Positions 1 to 8,804 of a DNA stretch of 64,000 bases are shown one piece after another. Position numbers and translations under genes: made by a program. This DNA comes from Streptomyces mayonensis (lineage in GTDB: Bacteria > Actinomycetota > Actinomycetes > Streptomycetales > Streptomycetaceae), in NCBI RefSeq assembly GCF_018982965.1, contig NZ_JACBYP010000006.1:1-64000 (forward strand), given 5' to 3'. Each line of letters opens with the position of its first letter. The first letter of the stretch is position 1. The notes under the pieces are model-generated. The model did no database searches, was not told where the DNA came from, and saw only the letters and a list, made by a program, of their open reading frames with translations.

Positions 1-148
1 GGAGGGCTGTGTGTGGTGGGGGAGGAGGGGAGACGTGGGGTGAAGGGACACGCGGACGGCGGGCGCGCCGGCGGGCCCGGCCGGTTCGCGCGAGGGGTGC
101 GCGGTGTTTCGTACGTGGGGCCAGCGGGCCGTGCGGCGGCCGTGTGGC

Positions 149-1375
149 TCAGGAACCGGCCGAACGCCGGTCGGTCAGCGGCGTCATGCGCGCCGCGTCG
201 AGCAGCCGGGCCAGGGCGTCGGCCCCGGTCAGCGGCCCGCCGACGCCGACGGCCGCGGTGTCGAGGAGCCGCTCGGCCCGGGCGGCCCCGTCGCCGTGCA
301 GACCCAGCACGAAGCCGGGCGCGTCCCCGGGGTCCCCGTCCACGTCGACGAGGCGTACGACGAGGTCGTCGCGGTGGAAGACGGTGGCGGCCGACACCGG
401 ACTGTCCGGCGTCCGCGCGGCCGAGGCGTCCTGGCGGGCCAGCAGCCGGGCCAGCTCGGGCCCGGCACCGGAGCGGACCGGGTAGAACAGCCCGAGCCGC
501 TGCCCGGAACCGCCGGCGCGGCCGGCCTCTCGGCGGGAGTCGCGCCCGGTGCCCTCGCCCTCGACGGCGGCGGCGACGTGGTGGACGGCCGGCATGGCGG
601 CCCGGGTGAAGAAGCGCCGGGCCGACCGCGGGTCACGAAGGTCCCGCTCCTGCTCCACGTACGGGTCCAGGGCCTCCTCGACGGCCCGCACCCCGGGCTG
701 CCGGGCCACGTGGCGCAGCGCGGTCTGCAGGTCGCCCCGCACCTCCACGGCGCGCACGACCCGGTTGCCGTGCAGGAAGAGCGAGGTGCGCAGCAGCCGC
801 GTGGCCCCGTCCACGTGGGCCTCGGGCGACACGTACTCCGACAGCAGCCGGGCCACCTCGGGCTCGCTTCCGGGCCGCACGGTGAAGGTCAGGGCGTGCC
901 GTACGACGTTGCCGCCGACACGGGGCGCGGAGCGCGGCTCACCGGGCGCGGGCTGCGCGCCGTCGGTCTCGCGCAGCACGCTGTAGCGCAGCGAGCGGGT
1001 GTCGCGGACGCAGTCCTGCAACGGCTCGACGGTGTCCAGGTGCTCGTCGCTGTTGACCCAGGCCAGGAAGGGCGCCGCACTCTCCCACTCGCTGGTCAGC
1101 AGCCACTGGGTGGGGTTCTCCAGGGACTGGCACAGCTGGTCGCTGACGTGTCCCGGGACGGCGGCGACCCGGTCGCGGATGCGCTCGTACGCGTCCAGGA
1201 ACTCCTGCTGCATGCCGTCGTGGACGTCCAGCATCAGGACGACCCGCACACGGGATCCGTCGAACGCGGATATCGACACGCCGCCCGCGTCCGCCGCCAC
1301 GTCGGCCGGCGCCGCACTGGTGCCGGTCGCGTCCGTGGTCAGGGCATCCGCCGTCACGACGGGAGAGACCGTCAT
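149..1375 (-). CDS. whiE-ORFI: WhiE ORFI-like protein: ABM-like N-terminal domain plus SchA/CurD-like domain
   Basis: About 408 aa. Residues ~30-125 look like an antibiotic-biosynthesis-monooxygenase (ABM) ferredoxin-like fold, with an EWES..PFLAW.NS..H pattern. From ~150 onward the sequence resembles the SchA/CurD-like family found in aromatic spore-pigment polyketide clusters. It is divergent from a flavin hydroxylase (start 1645), the arrangement of whiE ORFI and ORFVIII, so the rest of the pigment operon probably continues left of position 1. Positions 1-148 hold no gene. ATG at 1375 was preferred over GTG at 1384 because AAGAGG lies 8 nt upstream of it. Known: this family accompanies type II PKS pigment genes. 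Inferred: it acts as a tailoring or assembly factor in the developing spore compartment; its exact reaction is not established. Confidence 0.82.
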   Translation of the reverse strand: MTVSPVVTADALTTDATGTSAAPADVAADAGGVSISAFDGSRVRVVLMLDVHDGMQQEFLDAYERIRDRVAAVPGHVSDQLCQSLENPTQWLLTSEWESAAPFLAWVNSDEHLDTVEPLQDCVRDTRSLRYSVLRETDGAQPAPGEPRSAPRVGGNVVRHALTFTVRPGSEPEVARLLSEYVSPEAHVDGATRLLRTSLFLHGNRVVRAVEVRGDLQTALRHVARQPGVRAVEEALDPYVEQERDLRDPRSARRFFTRAAMPAVHHVAAAVEGEGTGRDSRREAGRAGGSGQRLGLFYPVRSGAGPELARLLARQDASAARTPDSPVSAATVFHRDDLVVRLVDVDGDPGDAPGFVLGLHGDGAARAERLLDTAAVGVGGPLTGADALARLLDAARMTPLTDRRSAGS

Positions 1376-1644
1376 CCGGCCCACCTCTTCTCAGGGGAAC
1401 TTCCTCGTGGACTGGGGCGATCGCCGCGGCGCGCGCCGGGCCGGCGTGGGTGCGACGGTCGCGTAACCACGATCGTGGGCCGTGTGGGCGGGGTCCGCGA
1501 ACCAGGAGGGTTAAGCGGGTGAAGCCTGCGCCGCGGCGGGCCCGGCCGGACCGTACGGGGCATGCATGAAGCCCCCGGCCCACAGCGTTCGGGGACGTCT
1601 GCCACCCACGTCTGTCCCACTGCCGCAATGGAGGACGAACAGCC
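1376..1644. promoter_or_regulatory. Divergent promoter region of the whiE-type locus
   Basis: This 269-bp spacer separates the two divergent pigment genes, so both promoters must lie here. It contains a perfect 12-bp palindrome, CCACGATCGTGG, at 1467-1478. In S. coelicolor the equivalent spacer carries whiEP1 and the SigF-dependent whiEP2 (family knowledge). I cannot assign -10/-35 boxes with confidence. Confidence 0.6.
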
Positions 1645-3585
1645 ATGACAGAAAGAGCCGATCGGTCCGGCGGGGCGGCCCCCGGCGTCCACCGCGTCCC
1701 GGTCCTGGTCGTCGGCGGGTCCCTGGTGGGCCTGTCGACCTCGGTGTTCCTGGGGCGGCTGGGCGTCCGGCACACCCTGGTGGAGCGCCACGCCGGCACC
1801 TCCATCCACCCCCGCGGACGCGGCAACAACGTCCGCACCATGGAGATCTTCCGGGTGGCCGGCACCGAGCCGGACATCCGCCGGGCCGCCGCCACCCTGG
1901 CCGACAACCACGGCATCCTGCAGACGCCCACCCTGGCCGGCGACGCGGGGGAGTGGCTGTTCAGGCAGATCGACCCGGGCGGCTCACTGGCCCGCTTCAG
2001 CCCCAGCTCGTGGTGCCTGTGCAGCCAGAACGACCTGGAGCCCGAACTCCTCACCCACGCCGTGAACCTCGGCGGCGACCTGCGCTTCGGCACCGAACTG
2101 CTGTCCTTCGAGGCCGACACCGACGGCGTCACGGCGATCGTGAAGAGCCGGGAGACCGGCGAGCACACCACCATTCGCGCGGACTACCTGGTCGCCGCCG
2201 ACGGGCCCCGCAGCCCCGTCCGCGAGCAGCTCGGCATCGGCCAGAGCGGCCCCGGCGACCTCTTCCACAACGTCAGCGTCACCTTCCGCAGCCGCCGCCT
2301 CGCCGACGTCGTGGGCGACCGCCGCTTCATCGTCTGCTACCTGACGGACGAGGACGCCGACGGCGCCCTCCTCCCCGTGGACAACCGCGAGAACTGGGTC
2401 TTCCACGCCCCCTGGCACCCCGAACAGGGCGAGACCGTCGAGGACTTCACCGACGAGCGCTGCGCCGCCCACATCCGCCGCGCCGTCGGCGACCCGGACC
2501 TCGACGTCGAGATCACCGGCAAGGCGCCCTGGCACGCCGCCCAGCGCGTGGCCCGCAGCTACCGCTCGGGCCGCGTCCTGCTGGCGGGCGACTCGGCCCA
2601 CGAGATGTCCCCGACCGGGGCCTTCGGCTCCAACACCGGTATCCAGGACGCCCACAACCTCGCCTGGAAACTGGCCGCCGTCCTGGAGGGCTGGGCGGGC
2701 GAGGCCCTGCTGGACACCTACGACACGGAACGCCGCCCGGTCGCGGAGGCCACCAGCGCCCGCGCGGCCCACCGCTCGGTCGAACACAGCCACCCGGGCT
2801 TCGCCCCACCACCGACCATGGGCGGCGGACCGGGCGGACCGGGCGGACCGGGCGGACCGGACGGGCCGGGAGCCCCGGAGGGCGGCCCGGGCAACGGCCC
2901 AGCCCTCGGCGGACCGGGCAACGGCTCAGCCCTCGGCGGACCGGGCAACGGCTCAGGCCCAGGCACCCCCGGATCGGCACCCGGCAGCCGCGGACCCGGC
3001 AGCCGCGGATCCAGAGGCCCCGGGGCACCCGGGACCCCCGGAGACCCCGGCGCCTCAGGAGGGGCACCCGGCAGCACGAACGCCCCCGGCGGCGGCCCCC
3101 AGCGCGGCATCCTCAACGTCGCCCTCGGCTACCGCTACCCCCAGGGCGCCGTGGTCGGCGCGGACCCCGCGACCCCGGTCGTCCCGGAGGGACTCGACCT
3201 CACCGGCGCCCCCGGCAGCAGGTCCCCCCACCTCTGGCTCCGCCGGGGCGACGCCCGTGTCTCCGCCCTGGACCTCTACGAGGACTCCCTCGTCCTCCTC
3301 AGCGACGCGGGCCGCGCGACCGGATGGCACGAGGCGGCGGCCCGCGTGGCGGCCGGGCTGAGGGTGCCGCTGAAGTCGTACCGCGTCGGCGCGACCCCGG
3401 AGGCCGACCTGGTCCCGGACGACGAGGACACCGACTGGGCGAGGTCCCACGGCGTCTCCCGCGACGGCGCGGTCCTCGTCCGCCCCGACGGCTTCGTTGC
3501 CTGGCGCTCGCCGGGCCCCGCCCCGGACCCCGAGGCGATGCTGCGCCAGGTGGTGGGCACGGTACTGGCAATGCCCCGCGCCTGA
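1645..3585 (+). CDS. whiE-ORFVIII: WhiE ORFVIII-like FAD-dependent aromatic polyketide hydroxylase with collagen-like insert
   Basis: 646 aa. It is a group A flavoprotein monooxygenase: an N-terminal FAD-binding Rossmann fold (VVGGSLVGLSTSVFLGRLG), a DG motif (AADGPRS) and a GD motif (LLAGDSAHEMSPTGAFG). A C-terminal thioredoxin-like tail ends in an R-P-D-G-F-V-A-W-R signature. Family members are about 490-540 aa. The excess is a Gly/Pro-rich block at residues ~392-487, between catalytic core and tail, encoded by tandem DNA repeats. It should hydroxylate the spore-pigment polyketide using NAD(P)H and O2. ATG 1645 has a GGAGG upstream. The insert probably forms a flexible or collagen-like linker; whether the enzyme stays active is unknown. 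Confidence 0.87.
   Translation: MTERADRSGGAAPGVHRVPVLVVGGSLVGLSTSVFLGRLGVRHTLVERHAGTSIHPRGRGNNVRTMEIFRVAGTEPDIRRAAATLADNHGILQTPTLAGDAGEWLFRQIDPGGSLARFSPSSWCLCSQNDLEPELLTHAVNLGGDLRFGTELLSFEADTDGVTAIVKSRETGEHTTIRADYLVAADGPRSPVREQLGIGQSGPGDLFHNVSVTFRSRRLADVVGDRRFIVCYLTDEDADGALLPVDNRENWVFHAPWHPEQGETVEDFTDERCAAHIRRAVGDPDLDVEITGKAPWHAAQRVARSYRSGRVLLAGDSAHEMSPTGAFGSNTGIQDAHNLAWKLAAVLEGWAGEALLDTYDTERRPVAEATSARAAHRSVEHSHPGFAPPPTMGGGPGGPGGPGGPDGPGAPEGGPGNGPALGGPGNGSALGGPGNGSGPGTPGSAPGSRGPGSRGSRGPGAPGTPGDPGASGGAPGSTNAPGGGPQRGILNVALGYRYPQGAVVGADPATPVVPEGLDLTGAPGSRSPHLWLRRGDARVSALDLYEDSLVLLSDAGRATGWHEAAARVAAGLRVPLKSYRVGATPEADLVPDDEDTDWARSHGVSRDGAVLVRPDGFVAWRSPGPAPDPEAMLRQVVGTVLAMPRA
2824..2961 (+). repeat. 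In-frame tandem repeats encoding Gly/Pro-rich linker
   Basis: Four copies of the 9-bp unit GGCGGACCG (2824-2859) encode GGP triplets. Three 27-bp units (2881-2907, 2908-2934, 2935-2961) encode GG-P-G-N-G-x-A-L-like peptides. All stay in frame inside the hydroxylase gene, so copy-number changes would alter linker length without frameshift. A further irregular Gly-x-Pro stretch follows to about 3105. Confidence 0.9.
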
Positions 3586-3592
3586 CGGCAAC

Positions 3593-3622
3593 GGGCCCGC
3601 GCGCCGCACCGGCCGCGGGCCC
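3593..3622 (+). terminator. Hairpin after the hydroxylase gene
   Basis: GGGCCCGCG (3593-3601) pairs with CGCGGGCCC (3614-3622), giving a 9-bp perfect stem just after the stop codon. There is no T-tract, as is common for Streptomyces terminators. Confidence 0.5.
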
Positions 3623-3818
3623 AAGTGCCGTCCTAGGACGGCTACTTCATCAACTCCGGGGTAGGGGCCGCTGTGTGGCCGGGCCGGAAGGGACGTTACG
3701 CTCACCATGATCGGCAGATGCAGTGTGCCGACAGGTGGTGCAACGGCCCGGTGCCCAGGCGCCGACGGCACGTCGAGCGCCGCCATCCCCCCATAACCCC
3801 AGATACGGAGTTGCCTAC

Positions 3819-4739
3819 ATGGCTGTCGCAACTCAGCCCAAGCGCGCGGCTGTCGTCGCCGCTATCGGCGGAGCCCTGCTGACCGCAAGCCCAGTCGCCG
3901 CATCGGCCGCCACCCAGGCGCCCGCACCGGAAGTGGCCGCACAGAGTGCGGTACTGCTGGACGAGAACGGCGAAACCCTGTTCGGCAAGAGCGAGACCTC
4001 GGACGCCTTCACGGCCAGCACCGCGAAGATCATGACCGCGACCGTGGTGCTCGACCAGCCCGACCTCGACCTCGACCGCCAGATCACCGTCGACCAGGCC
4101 TACCGCGACTACGTCACCGAGAACGGGGCGAGCACCGCGGACCTGCAGACCGGTGACAAGCTGACGGTGGAGCAGCTCCTGTACGCCGTCCTCCTGCCCT
4201 CGGGCGCCGACGCCGCCTACGCCCTCGTCGACACGTTCGGAGAGGGCGCGACCAGGGCGGAGCGCGTGCAGTCCTTCGTCGGCGACATGAACGCCGAGGC
4301 GAAGGAACTCGGCCTCGACAACTCGACGTTCGAGACCTTCGACGGCATAGGCGACGACACCAGCTCGGCGCGGGACCTGGCGACCCTGGCCCTGCACGCG
4401 ATGGAGAACCCGACCTTCGCCGACGTCGTCAAGACACCGACGTACGAGGCCGACGCCCCGGCGGCCAACGGCAACACCCGCTACTACACCTGGTACAACA
4501 CCAACCAGCTCCTCGGTTCCTACGACGGCGCCATCGGCGTCAAGACCGGTACGACGACCAAGGCGGGCCCGTGCCTGGTCTTCGCGGCCGAGCGGGACGG
4601 CAAGACCGTCACCGGCGCCGTGATGAACAGCGACGACCGCTACCAGGACGCCGCGAAGCTCCTGGACTACGGCTTCGGCGCCGACGACGCCGCCACCATG
4701 AAGCTCCGCAAGCTGCCGGCGGGCGCCGAGCGCGACTGA
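3819..4739 (+). CDS. Exported D-alanyl-D-alanine carboxypeptidase family (SxxK, S11-like) protein
   Basis: 306 aa. Residues 1-30 form a Sec-type signal peptide (basic start, hydrophobic core, Ala-rich cleavage region near SPVAASAA). Penicillin-binding-protein motifs follow in order: S67-T-A-K70 (acyl-serine and lysine), S128-G-A130 at the usual SxN position, and K242-T-G244. The Asn-to-Ala change in the second motif is notable; I believe actinobacterial relatives share it. The expected role is trimming the terminal D-Ala from peptidoglycan stems outside the membrane. ATG 3819 has ACGGAG upstream. It is monocistronic and ends in a strong hairpin facing the convergent MmgE/PrpD gene. Confidence 0.86.
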   Translation: MAVATQPKRAAVVAAIGGALLTASPVAASAATQAPAPEVAAQSAVLLDENGETLFGKSETSDAFTASTAKIMTATVVLDQPDLDLDRQITVDQAYRDYVTENGASTADLQTGDKLTVEQLLYAVLLPSGADAAYALVDTFGEGATRAERVQSFVGDMNAEAKELGLDNSTFETFDGIGDDTSSARDLATLALHAMENPTFADVVKTPTYEADAPAANGNTRYYTWYNTNQLLGSYDGAIGVKTGTTTKAGPCLVFAAERDGKTVTGAVMNSDDRYQDAAKLLDYGFGADDAATMKLRKLPAGAERD

Positions 4740-4756
4740 CCGGACAAGCGGCACCA

Positions 4757-4790
4757 GTGGGCCCCCACCCGAAAGGCGGTGGGGGCCCAC
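4757..4790. terminator. Strong bidirectional hairpin between convergent genes
   Basis: A 13-bp perfect stem (GTGGGCCCCCACC at 4757-4769 with its complement at 4778-4790) lies 17 nt after the carboxypeptidase stop. It sits in the convergent spacer before the MmgE/PrpD gene end at 4894. Confidence 0.8.
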
Positions 4791-4893
4791 ACGTCGTCGA
4801 GCGGAGGTCACTCCGGCCCTCCCGGGACCCGAGCCGTCCCAGGCCCGAGCCGTCAGTCCCAGGCCCCCGCCGGCAGTACCAGACCCCGACCCG

Positions 4894-6330
4894 TCAGCGC
4901 GGAGCCGACGAACAGGCCTCGGCGAACTCCCGGGCCGTCAGGGACCGGTCACCCCCCTTGCCGAGCCCGAGCACCGCCGACTCGACGCGTGCCGTCACCG
5001 CGTCGTCGGCGTCCGCGCGGGCGGCCATGTTCTCCCGGAACTTGGTGACGACGTCGGCGTTGGTGAGCGGCCGGGTGTCGTGGCCGCGGTTGACCTGCTC
5101 GCGGTGGGTGAGGACCCGTCCGTCGTCCAACTCCACGGTCAGCACGCCGGAGTAGGCGCCGGGGAAGGCACTCTCGGCATCGTCGGTGACCTCGACCCGG
5201 CGGGCCAGTTCCAGGATCTCCGCGTCCTCGCGCGCCTGCGTGCTCAGCTCGGCGAGCCCGAAGCGGTCCCGTACGAGCGCCGCGGCCACCGTGAACGGCA
5301 GGCTGAACTTCGCGTCGTACTCGCTGACCGGGGCGCGCTTGGCGCCGAGCGGCTCGGCGATCACCTTGCCCGGCACGGGGTGGATGCCGGCCGTCACCCG
5401 GGTGATCCGGGCCGGGTCGGCGCCCTTCCGCCGCAGGAGCAGCGCCGCGTCGACGAACGGGTGCGTGAAGTGGCAGGAGGCGTACGGCTTCACCGCCGTA
5501 CGCGTCAACTCCCACACGTCGCCGAGTCCTTCGGCGACCGCCTCGGGCCGCGCCGGGCGTTCCGCCGTCTGCAGATGGGTCCGGTAGAGACCGAAGCGGC
5601 CCTCGTACACCGCGGGCGGCCCGGACCAGCCCACCCGCGCGAAGGACGCCGCCGTCAGCCCGGACATCGCCGCCCACCCCGGGTGCAGCCGCTTCGTCCA
5701 CGACCCGTCCTCCAGGAACTCCAGGAGCCCCGCCGCCATGGAGCCGACGATGCCCTGCGCGGCCGCGATGCCGTCCGCGTCGAGACCGGCGAGCCTGGCG
5801 GCCACGGTCGCCGCGCCGAACGCGCCCGCCACCGCGGTGGGGTGGTAGCCGCTGTCGTGGAAGTGACCGGCGCCGCCGAGACCGACCCTCGCGGCGACCT
5901 CCACCCCGAGCACGTACGCGGCGAGCAGTTCGTCGCCGCCCCGGTCGGCCCGCACGGCGGCGGCCAGCGCGGCGGGCAGGGCGCTCGCTGTGACGTGGGT
6001 GACGGCGGCGATGTGGGTGTCGTCGAAGTCGAGGCCGTGCACGAGGACGCCGTTGAGTACGGCGGCGTCCCTCGCCTCCAGCCGCTCCGGGCGGCCCAGC
6101 ACGGGGGAGTCCCCGGCGCCCGCCGAGCCCGTCGGCGAGTCCGGACCGAGGGCGACCGCGGCCGCCTCGGCGAAGTCCCGGTCGGCCGAGACGAACGCCA
6201 GCCCCACGGCGTCGAGGACGAGATGCCGGGCCCGCTCCGCCACCTCCTCCGGGATGTCCTCCAGGGTGAGCCCTGCGGCGAAGCGGCCCACACGCTGCGC
6301 CAGCCCGATCTGCTGCTCCCGGGCCGTCAC
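4894..6330 (-). CDS. MmgE/PrpD family protein (2-methylcitrate dehydratase / cis-aconitate decarboxylase family)
   Basis: 478 aa, the usual family length. Typical MmgE/PrpD features are visible: an all-helical N-terminal domain with LDFDDTHIAAVTH, then HPTAVAGAFGAA and KRLHPGWAA, and a C-terminal domain with KPYASCHFTHPFVDAA. Members include 2-methylcitrate dehydratase and cis-aconitate decarboxylase, both acting on C5-C7 tri/dicarboxylates. GTG 6330 overlaps the stop of the upstream acyl-CoA dehydrogenase (GTGA), so translation is coupled. It is last in a leftward operon with an acyl-CoA dehydrogenase, CoA-transferase and MaoC hydratase. That company suggests a branched C5/C6 dicarboxylate substrate; the exact reaction cannot be read from sequence. 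Confidence 0.86.
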   Translation of the reverse strand: MTAREQQIGLAQRVGRFAAGLTLEDIPEEVAERARHLVLDAVGLAFVSADRDFAEAAAVALGPDSPTGSAGAGDSPVLGRPERLEARDAAVLNGVLVHGLDFDDTHIAAVTHVTASALPAALAAAVRADRGGDELLAAYVLGVEVAARVGLGGAGHFHDSGYHPTAVAGAFGAATVAARLAGLDADGIAAAQGIVGSMAAGLLEFLEDGSWTKRLHPGWAAMSGLTAASFARVGWSGPPAVYEGRFGLYRTHLQTAERPARPEAVAEGLGDVWELTRTAVKPYASCHFTHPFVDAALLLRRKGADPARITRVTAGIHPVPGKVIAEPLGAKRAPVSEYDAKFSLPFTVAAALVRDRFGLAELSTQAREDAEILELARRVEVTDDAESAFPGAYSGVLTVELDDGRVLTHREQVNRGHDTRPLTNADVVTKFRENMAARADADDAVTARVESAVLGLGKGGDRSLTAREFAEACSSAPR

Positions 6331-7490
6331 GCGACCACCGCCTTCCCCGCCAGCAGCGACTTGGCGACCACCGTGCGCAGCACGTCGTTGGTGCCCTCGC
6401 CGATCGCCATCAACGGGGCGTCCCGGTAGAGGCGTTCGATCTCGAACTCCGTGGAGTAGCCGTAACCGCCGTGGATGCGCATCGAGTCGGTCGCACAGCG
6501 GATCGCCGTCTCGGACGCGAAGATCTTCGCCATGCCCGACTCGGTGTCCATCCGCCGCCCCGCGTCCATCTGCGACGCCGCCCAGTACGTCAGCAGCCGC
6601 GCCGCCTGCAACTGGGTGGCGATCTCCGCGAGCCGCAGCTGCACCGCCTGGAAGTCGCCGATCGGCTGCTGGAACGCCTCCCGCTCCCGGGCGTACGACA
6701 GCGCCTCGTCGTAGGCCCGCTGTGCCACCCCGACCGAGCGCGACGCGATGTTGATGCGTCCGGTCTCCAGCGAGGACAGCGCCTGCTGCAGGCCGCGCCC
6801 CTCCACGCCGCCCAGCAGCGCGGAGACCGGCACCCGTACGTCGGTCAGCACGACCTCGCAGGACTCCGTGCCCTTGTAGCCGAGCTTGCCGATGTCCTTG
6901 GTCACCTCGAAGCCGGGCGACCCGGTGTCCACGAGCAGCACCGACATGCCCTTGTGCGCGGGTGACGCAGTGGGGTCGGTCTTGACCAGCACGGGCAGCG
7001 GATTGGCGTACCGCGCGTTGGTGATCCACATCTTGGCGCCGTTGACGACGTAGTGGTCGCCGTCGCGCCGGGCGGTGGTGCGGATGCCCTGGAGGTCGGT
7101 GCCCGCGCCGGGTTCGGTGAGCGCGATGCCGGTACGGAGTTCACCGGCGGCCAGCTTCGGCAGCAGCGCCCGCTTCTGCTCCTCGGTGCCGTGCCGGTTG
7201 ATCATCCAGCAGGACACCGAGTGACTGCCGAGGATGCCGGCCACGCCCATCCAGCCCCGCGAGATCTCCTCGAAGGTCAGCGCGAACGACACGGTGTCGG
7301 CGCCGAGCCCGCCGTACTCCTCGGGGATCACGAGGCCGAAGAGGCCCAGGTCCTTCATCGTCCTGACGATCTCGGTCGGGTAGCGACCCGCGTGCTCGTA
7401 CTCCCGGGCGACGGGGACGATCTCCCGTTCGACGAAGTCGCGCAGGGTCTGGCGGTACATCTGCTGTTCGGGGCTGAGCTGGAAGTCCAC
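6327..7490 (-). CDS. Acyl-CoA dehydrogenase (FAD)
   Basis: 387 aa, standard length. The canonical ACAD architecture is present: an N-terminal helical domain (MDFQLSPEQQMYRQTLRDF), a middle beta domain with TEPGAGTD and WITNA, and a C-terminal helical domain with R-E-A-F-x-Q-P and H-G-G-Y-G-Y-S. The IGEGTNDV segment provides the glutamate expected to act as catalytic base. The start is GTG 7490 with GGAGAG upstream; its end overlaps the MmgE/PrpD start. In this operon it could oxidise a branched dicarboxyl-CoA, for example methylsuccinyl-CoA to mesaconyl-CoA. That substrate is an inference from neighbours only. Confidence 0.9.
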   Translation of the reverse strand: MDFQLSPEQQMYRQTLRDFVEREIVPVAREYEHAGRYPTEIVRTMKDLGLFGLVIPEEYGGLGADTVSFALTFEEISRGWMGVAGILGSHSVSCWMINRHGTEEQKRALLPKLAAGELRTGIALTEPGAGTDLQGIRTTARRDGDHYVVNGAKMWITNARYANPLPVLVKTDPTASPAHKGMSVLLVDTGSPGFEVTKDIGKLGYKGTESCEVVLTDVRVPVSALLGGVEGRGLQQALSSLETGRINIASRSVGVAQRAYDEALSYAREREAFQQPIGDFQAVQLRLAEIATQLQAARLLTYWAASQMDAGRRMDTESGMAKIFASETAIRCATDSMRIHGGYGYSTEFEIERLYRDAPLMAIGEGTNDVLRTVVAKSLLAGKAVVA

Positions 7491-7580
7491 GGCGCTCTCC
7501 GGGGGTGTGCGAGTGGGGGAGGGGGTGGTGCGGGTGCCGTCAGCGCGGGGCCGGTCCTGCGGGCCGGTCCTGCGGGGCGG

Positions 7581-8804
7581 TCACGCGGACCCGGCGTCTC
7601 CGGGCCCGTCGCCGAACGCGCCGCGCCCGCGGGCGTCCGCGATGCGCGCGTCGTCGTAGCCGAGGGAGCGCAGTACGGACTCGGTGTGCTCGCCGTAGAG
7701 CGGGGCCCTGCGGTGCTCGTCGGGGGACGGCGGGGTACCGACCCGTACCGGCGAGGCGACCGACGCCATCCGCCCGTAGCGCGGGTGGTCGGTGTGCACG
7801 ATCATGCCGCGGGCCAGGGTGTGCGGGTCGGTGAGCGCCTCGTGCACGTCGTTGATCGGGGCGCACGGCACGGACGCGGCCTGCATCGGCTCCAGCCACT
7901 CGGCCACCGTCCGCGTCAGCAGCACCTCCTCCAGGAGCGGGATCAGCTCGTCCTTGTGCACCCCGCGGTCGGTGAAGGTGGCGAAGCGCGGGTCGGCGGC
8001 CAGCTCGGGGCGTCCGACGACCTCGGTGAGCCGCTGCCAGAACTTCTCCTTGGCGCAGCCGATCACCAGCCAGCCGTCCTTCGCCTCGAACGCCTGGAAC
8101 GGCACCAGCGAGGGGTGCGCGGAGTGCGCGGTGCGCTGCGGCTCCCACCCCTCGTTCATCTGCCAGGTGCCGACGTAGGTGAGCATGCCGATCGCGGTGT
8201 CGTACAGGCTCACGTCGCAGTCCATGCCGACGCCGTCGCGGCGTGCGGCGTGCACGCCGGCCGTCAGTGCCAGGGCCGCGACCATGCCGCCGCTGTAGTC
8301 GACCAGCGACAGGCCGGACTTCTGGGGCGGCCCGCCGGGCTCGCCGGTGACCGACATCCAGCCCGCCAGCGCCTGGAGCACGTAGTCGTAGCCGGGCTGC
8401 CCGCTGCGCGGCCCGTCCATGCCGAAGCCGGTGAGCGAGCAGCACACGATCGCGGGGTTGATCCCGGCCAGGTCCTCGTAGCGGATGCCCAGTTTGGCGG
8501 GGACGTCGCCGCGCAGGTTGGAGTACACGGCGTCGGCGGAACGCACCAGGTCCTCGAAGACCTCGCGCCCCGCGGGGCTGCGGATGTCGAGCACGACGGA
8601 GGACTTGTTCCGGTTGAAGGACTCGAAGAACAGCGAGTCGCGGCCCTCGTTGAAGGGCGGCACGTAGCGGCCGACGTCGCCGTCCGAGCGCGGGTCCTCG
8701 ATCTTGATGATCTCGGCGCCCAGCGCCGCCAGGTGCAGCGAGCCGAACGGACCGGCGCCGTACTGCTCCAGCGAGACGATCCGGACGTCCTCCAGCGGCT
8801 TCAC
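7581..8804 (-). CDS. CaiB/BaiF family (family III) CoA-transferase
   Basis: 407 aa, full length. It has the family N-terminus (V-R-I-V-S-L-E-Q-Y-GAGPF), a K-I-E-D-P motif, NRNK...LD (nucleotide/CoA loop) and GQPGYDYVLQA with the probable catalytic Asp140. Family III transferases move CoA between carboxylates through an aspartyl intermediate. GTG 8804 overlaps the TGA of the MaoC gene. A CaiB-type transferase, MaoC hydratase and CitE lyase within one regulatory unit match the Ict-Ich-Ccl enzyme set of itaconate degradation. Succinyl-CoA:itaconate or mesaconate transferase is therefore the leading guess. A 90-bp gap separates it from the dehydrogenase. Confidence 0.88.
   Translation of the reverse strand: MKPLEDVRIVSLEQYGAGPFGSLHLAALGAEIIKIEDPRSDGDVGRYVPPFNEGRDSLFFESFNRNKSSVVLDIRSPAGREVFEDLVRSADAVYSNLRGDVPAKLGIRYEDLAGINPAIVCCSLTGFGMDGPRSGQPGYDYVLQALAGWMSVTGEPGGPPQKSGLSLVDYSGGMVAALALTAGVHAARRDGVGMDCDVSLYDTAIGMLTYVGTWQMNEGWEPQRTAHSAHPSLVPFQAFEAKDGWLVIGCAKEKFWQRLTEVVGRPELAADPRFATFTDRGVHKDELIPLLEEVLLTRTVAEWLEPMQAASVPCAPINDVHEALTDPHTLARGMIVHTDHPRYGRMASVASPVRVGTPPSPDEHRRAPLYGEHTESVLRSLGYDDARIADARGRGAFGDGPGDAGSA

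Noticed and set aside
2824..2961. Repeats in the hydroxylase gene as a CRISPR or mobile element
   Set aside because: They are contiguous, in-frame and code for a Gly/Pro-rich linker.
6331..7029. Extending the MmgE/PrpD gene upstream to 7029
   Set aside because: The extra 233 residues are antisense-like low-complexity sequence in another frame of the acyl-CoA dehydrogenase gene. The GTG at 6330 overlaps the dehydrogenase stop and matches the family start.
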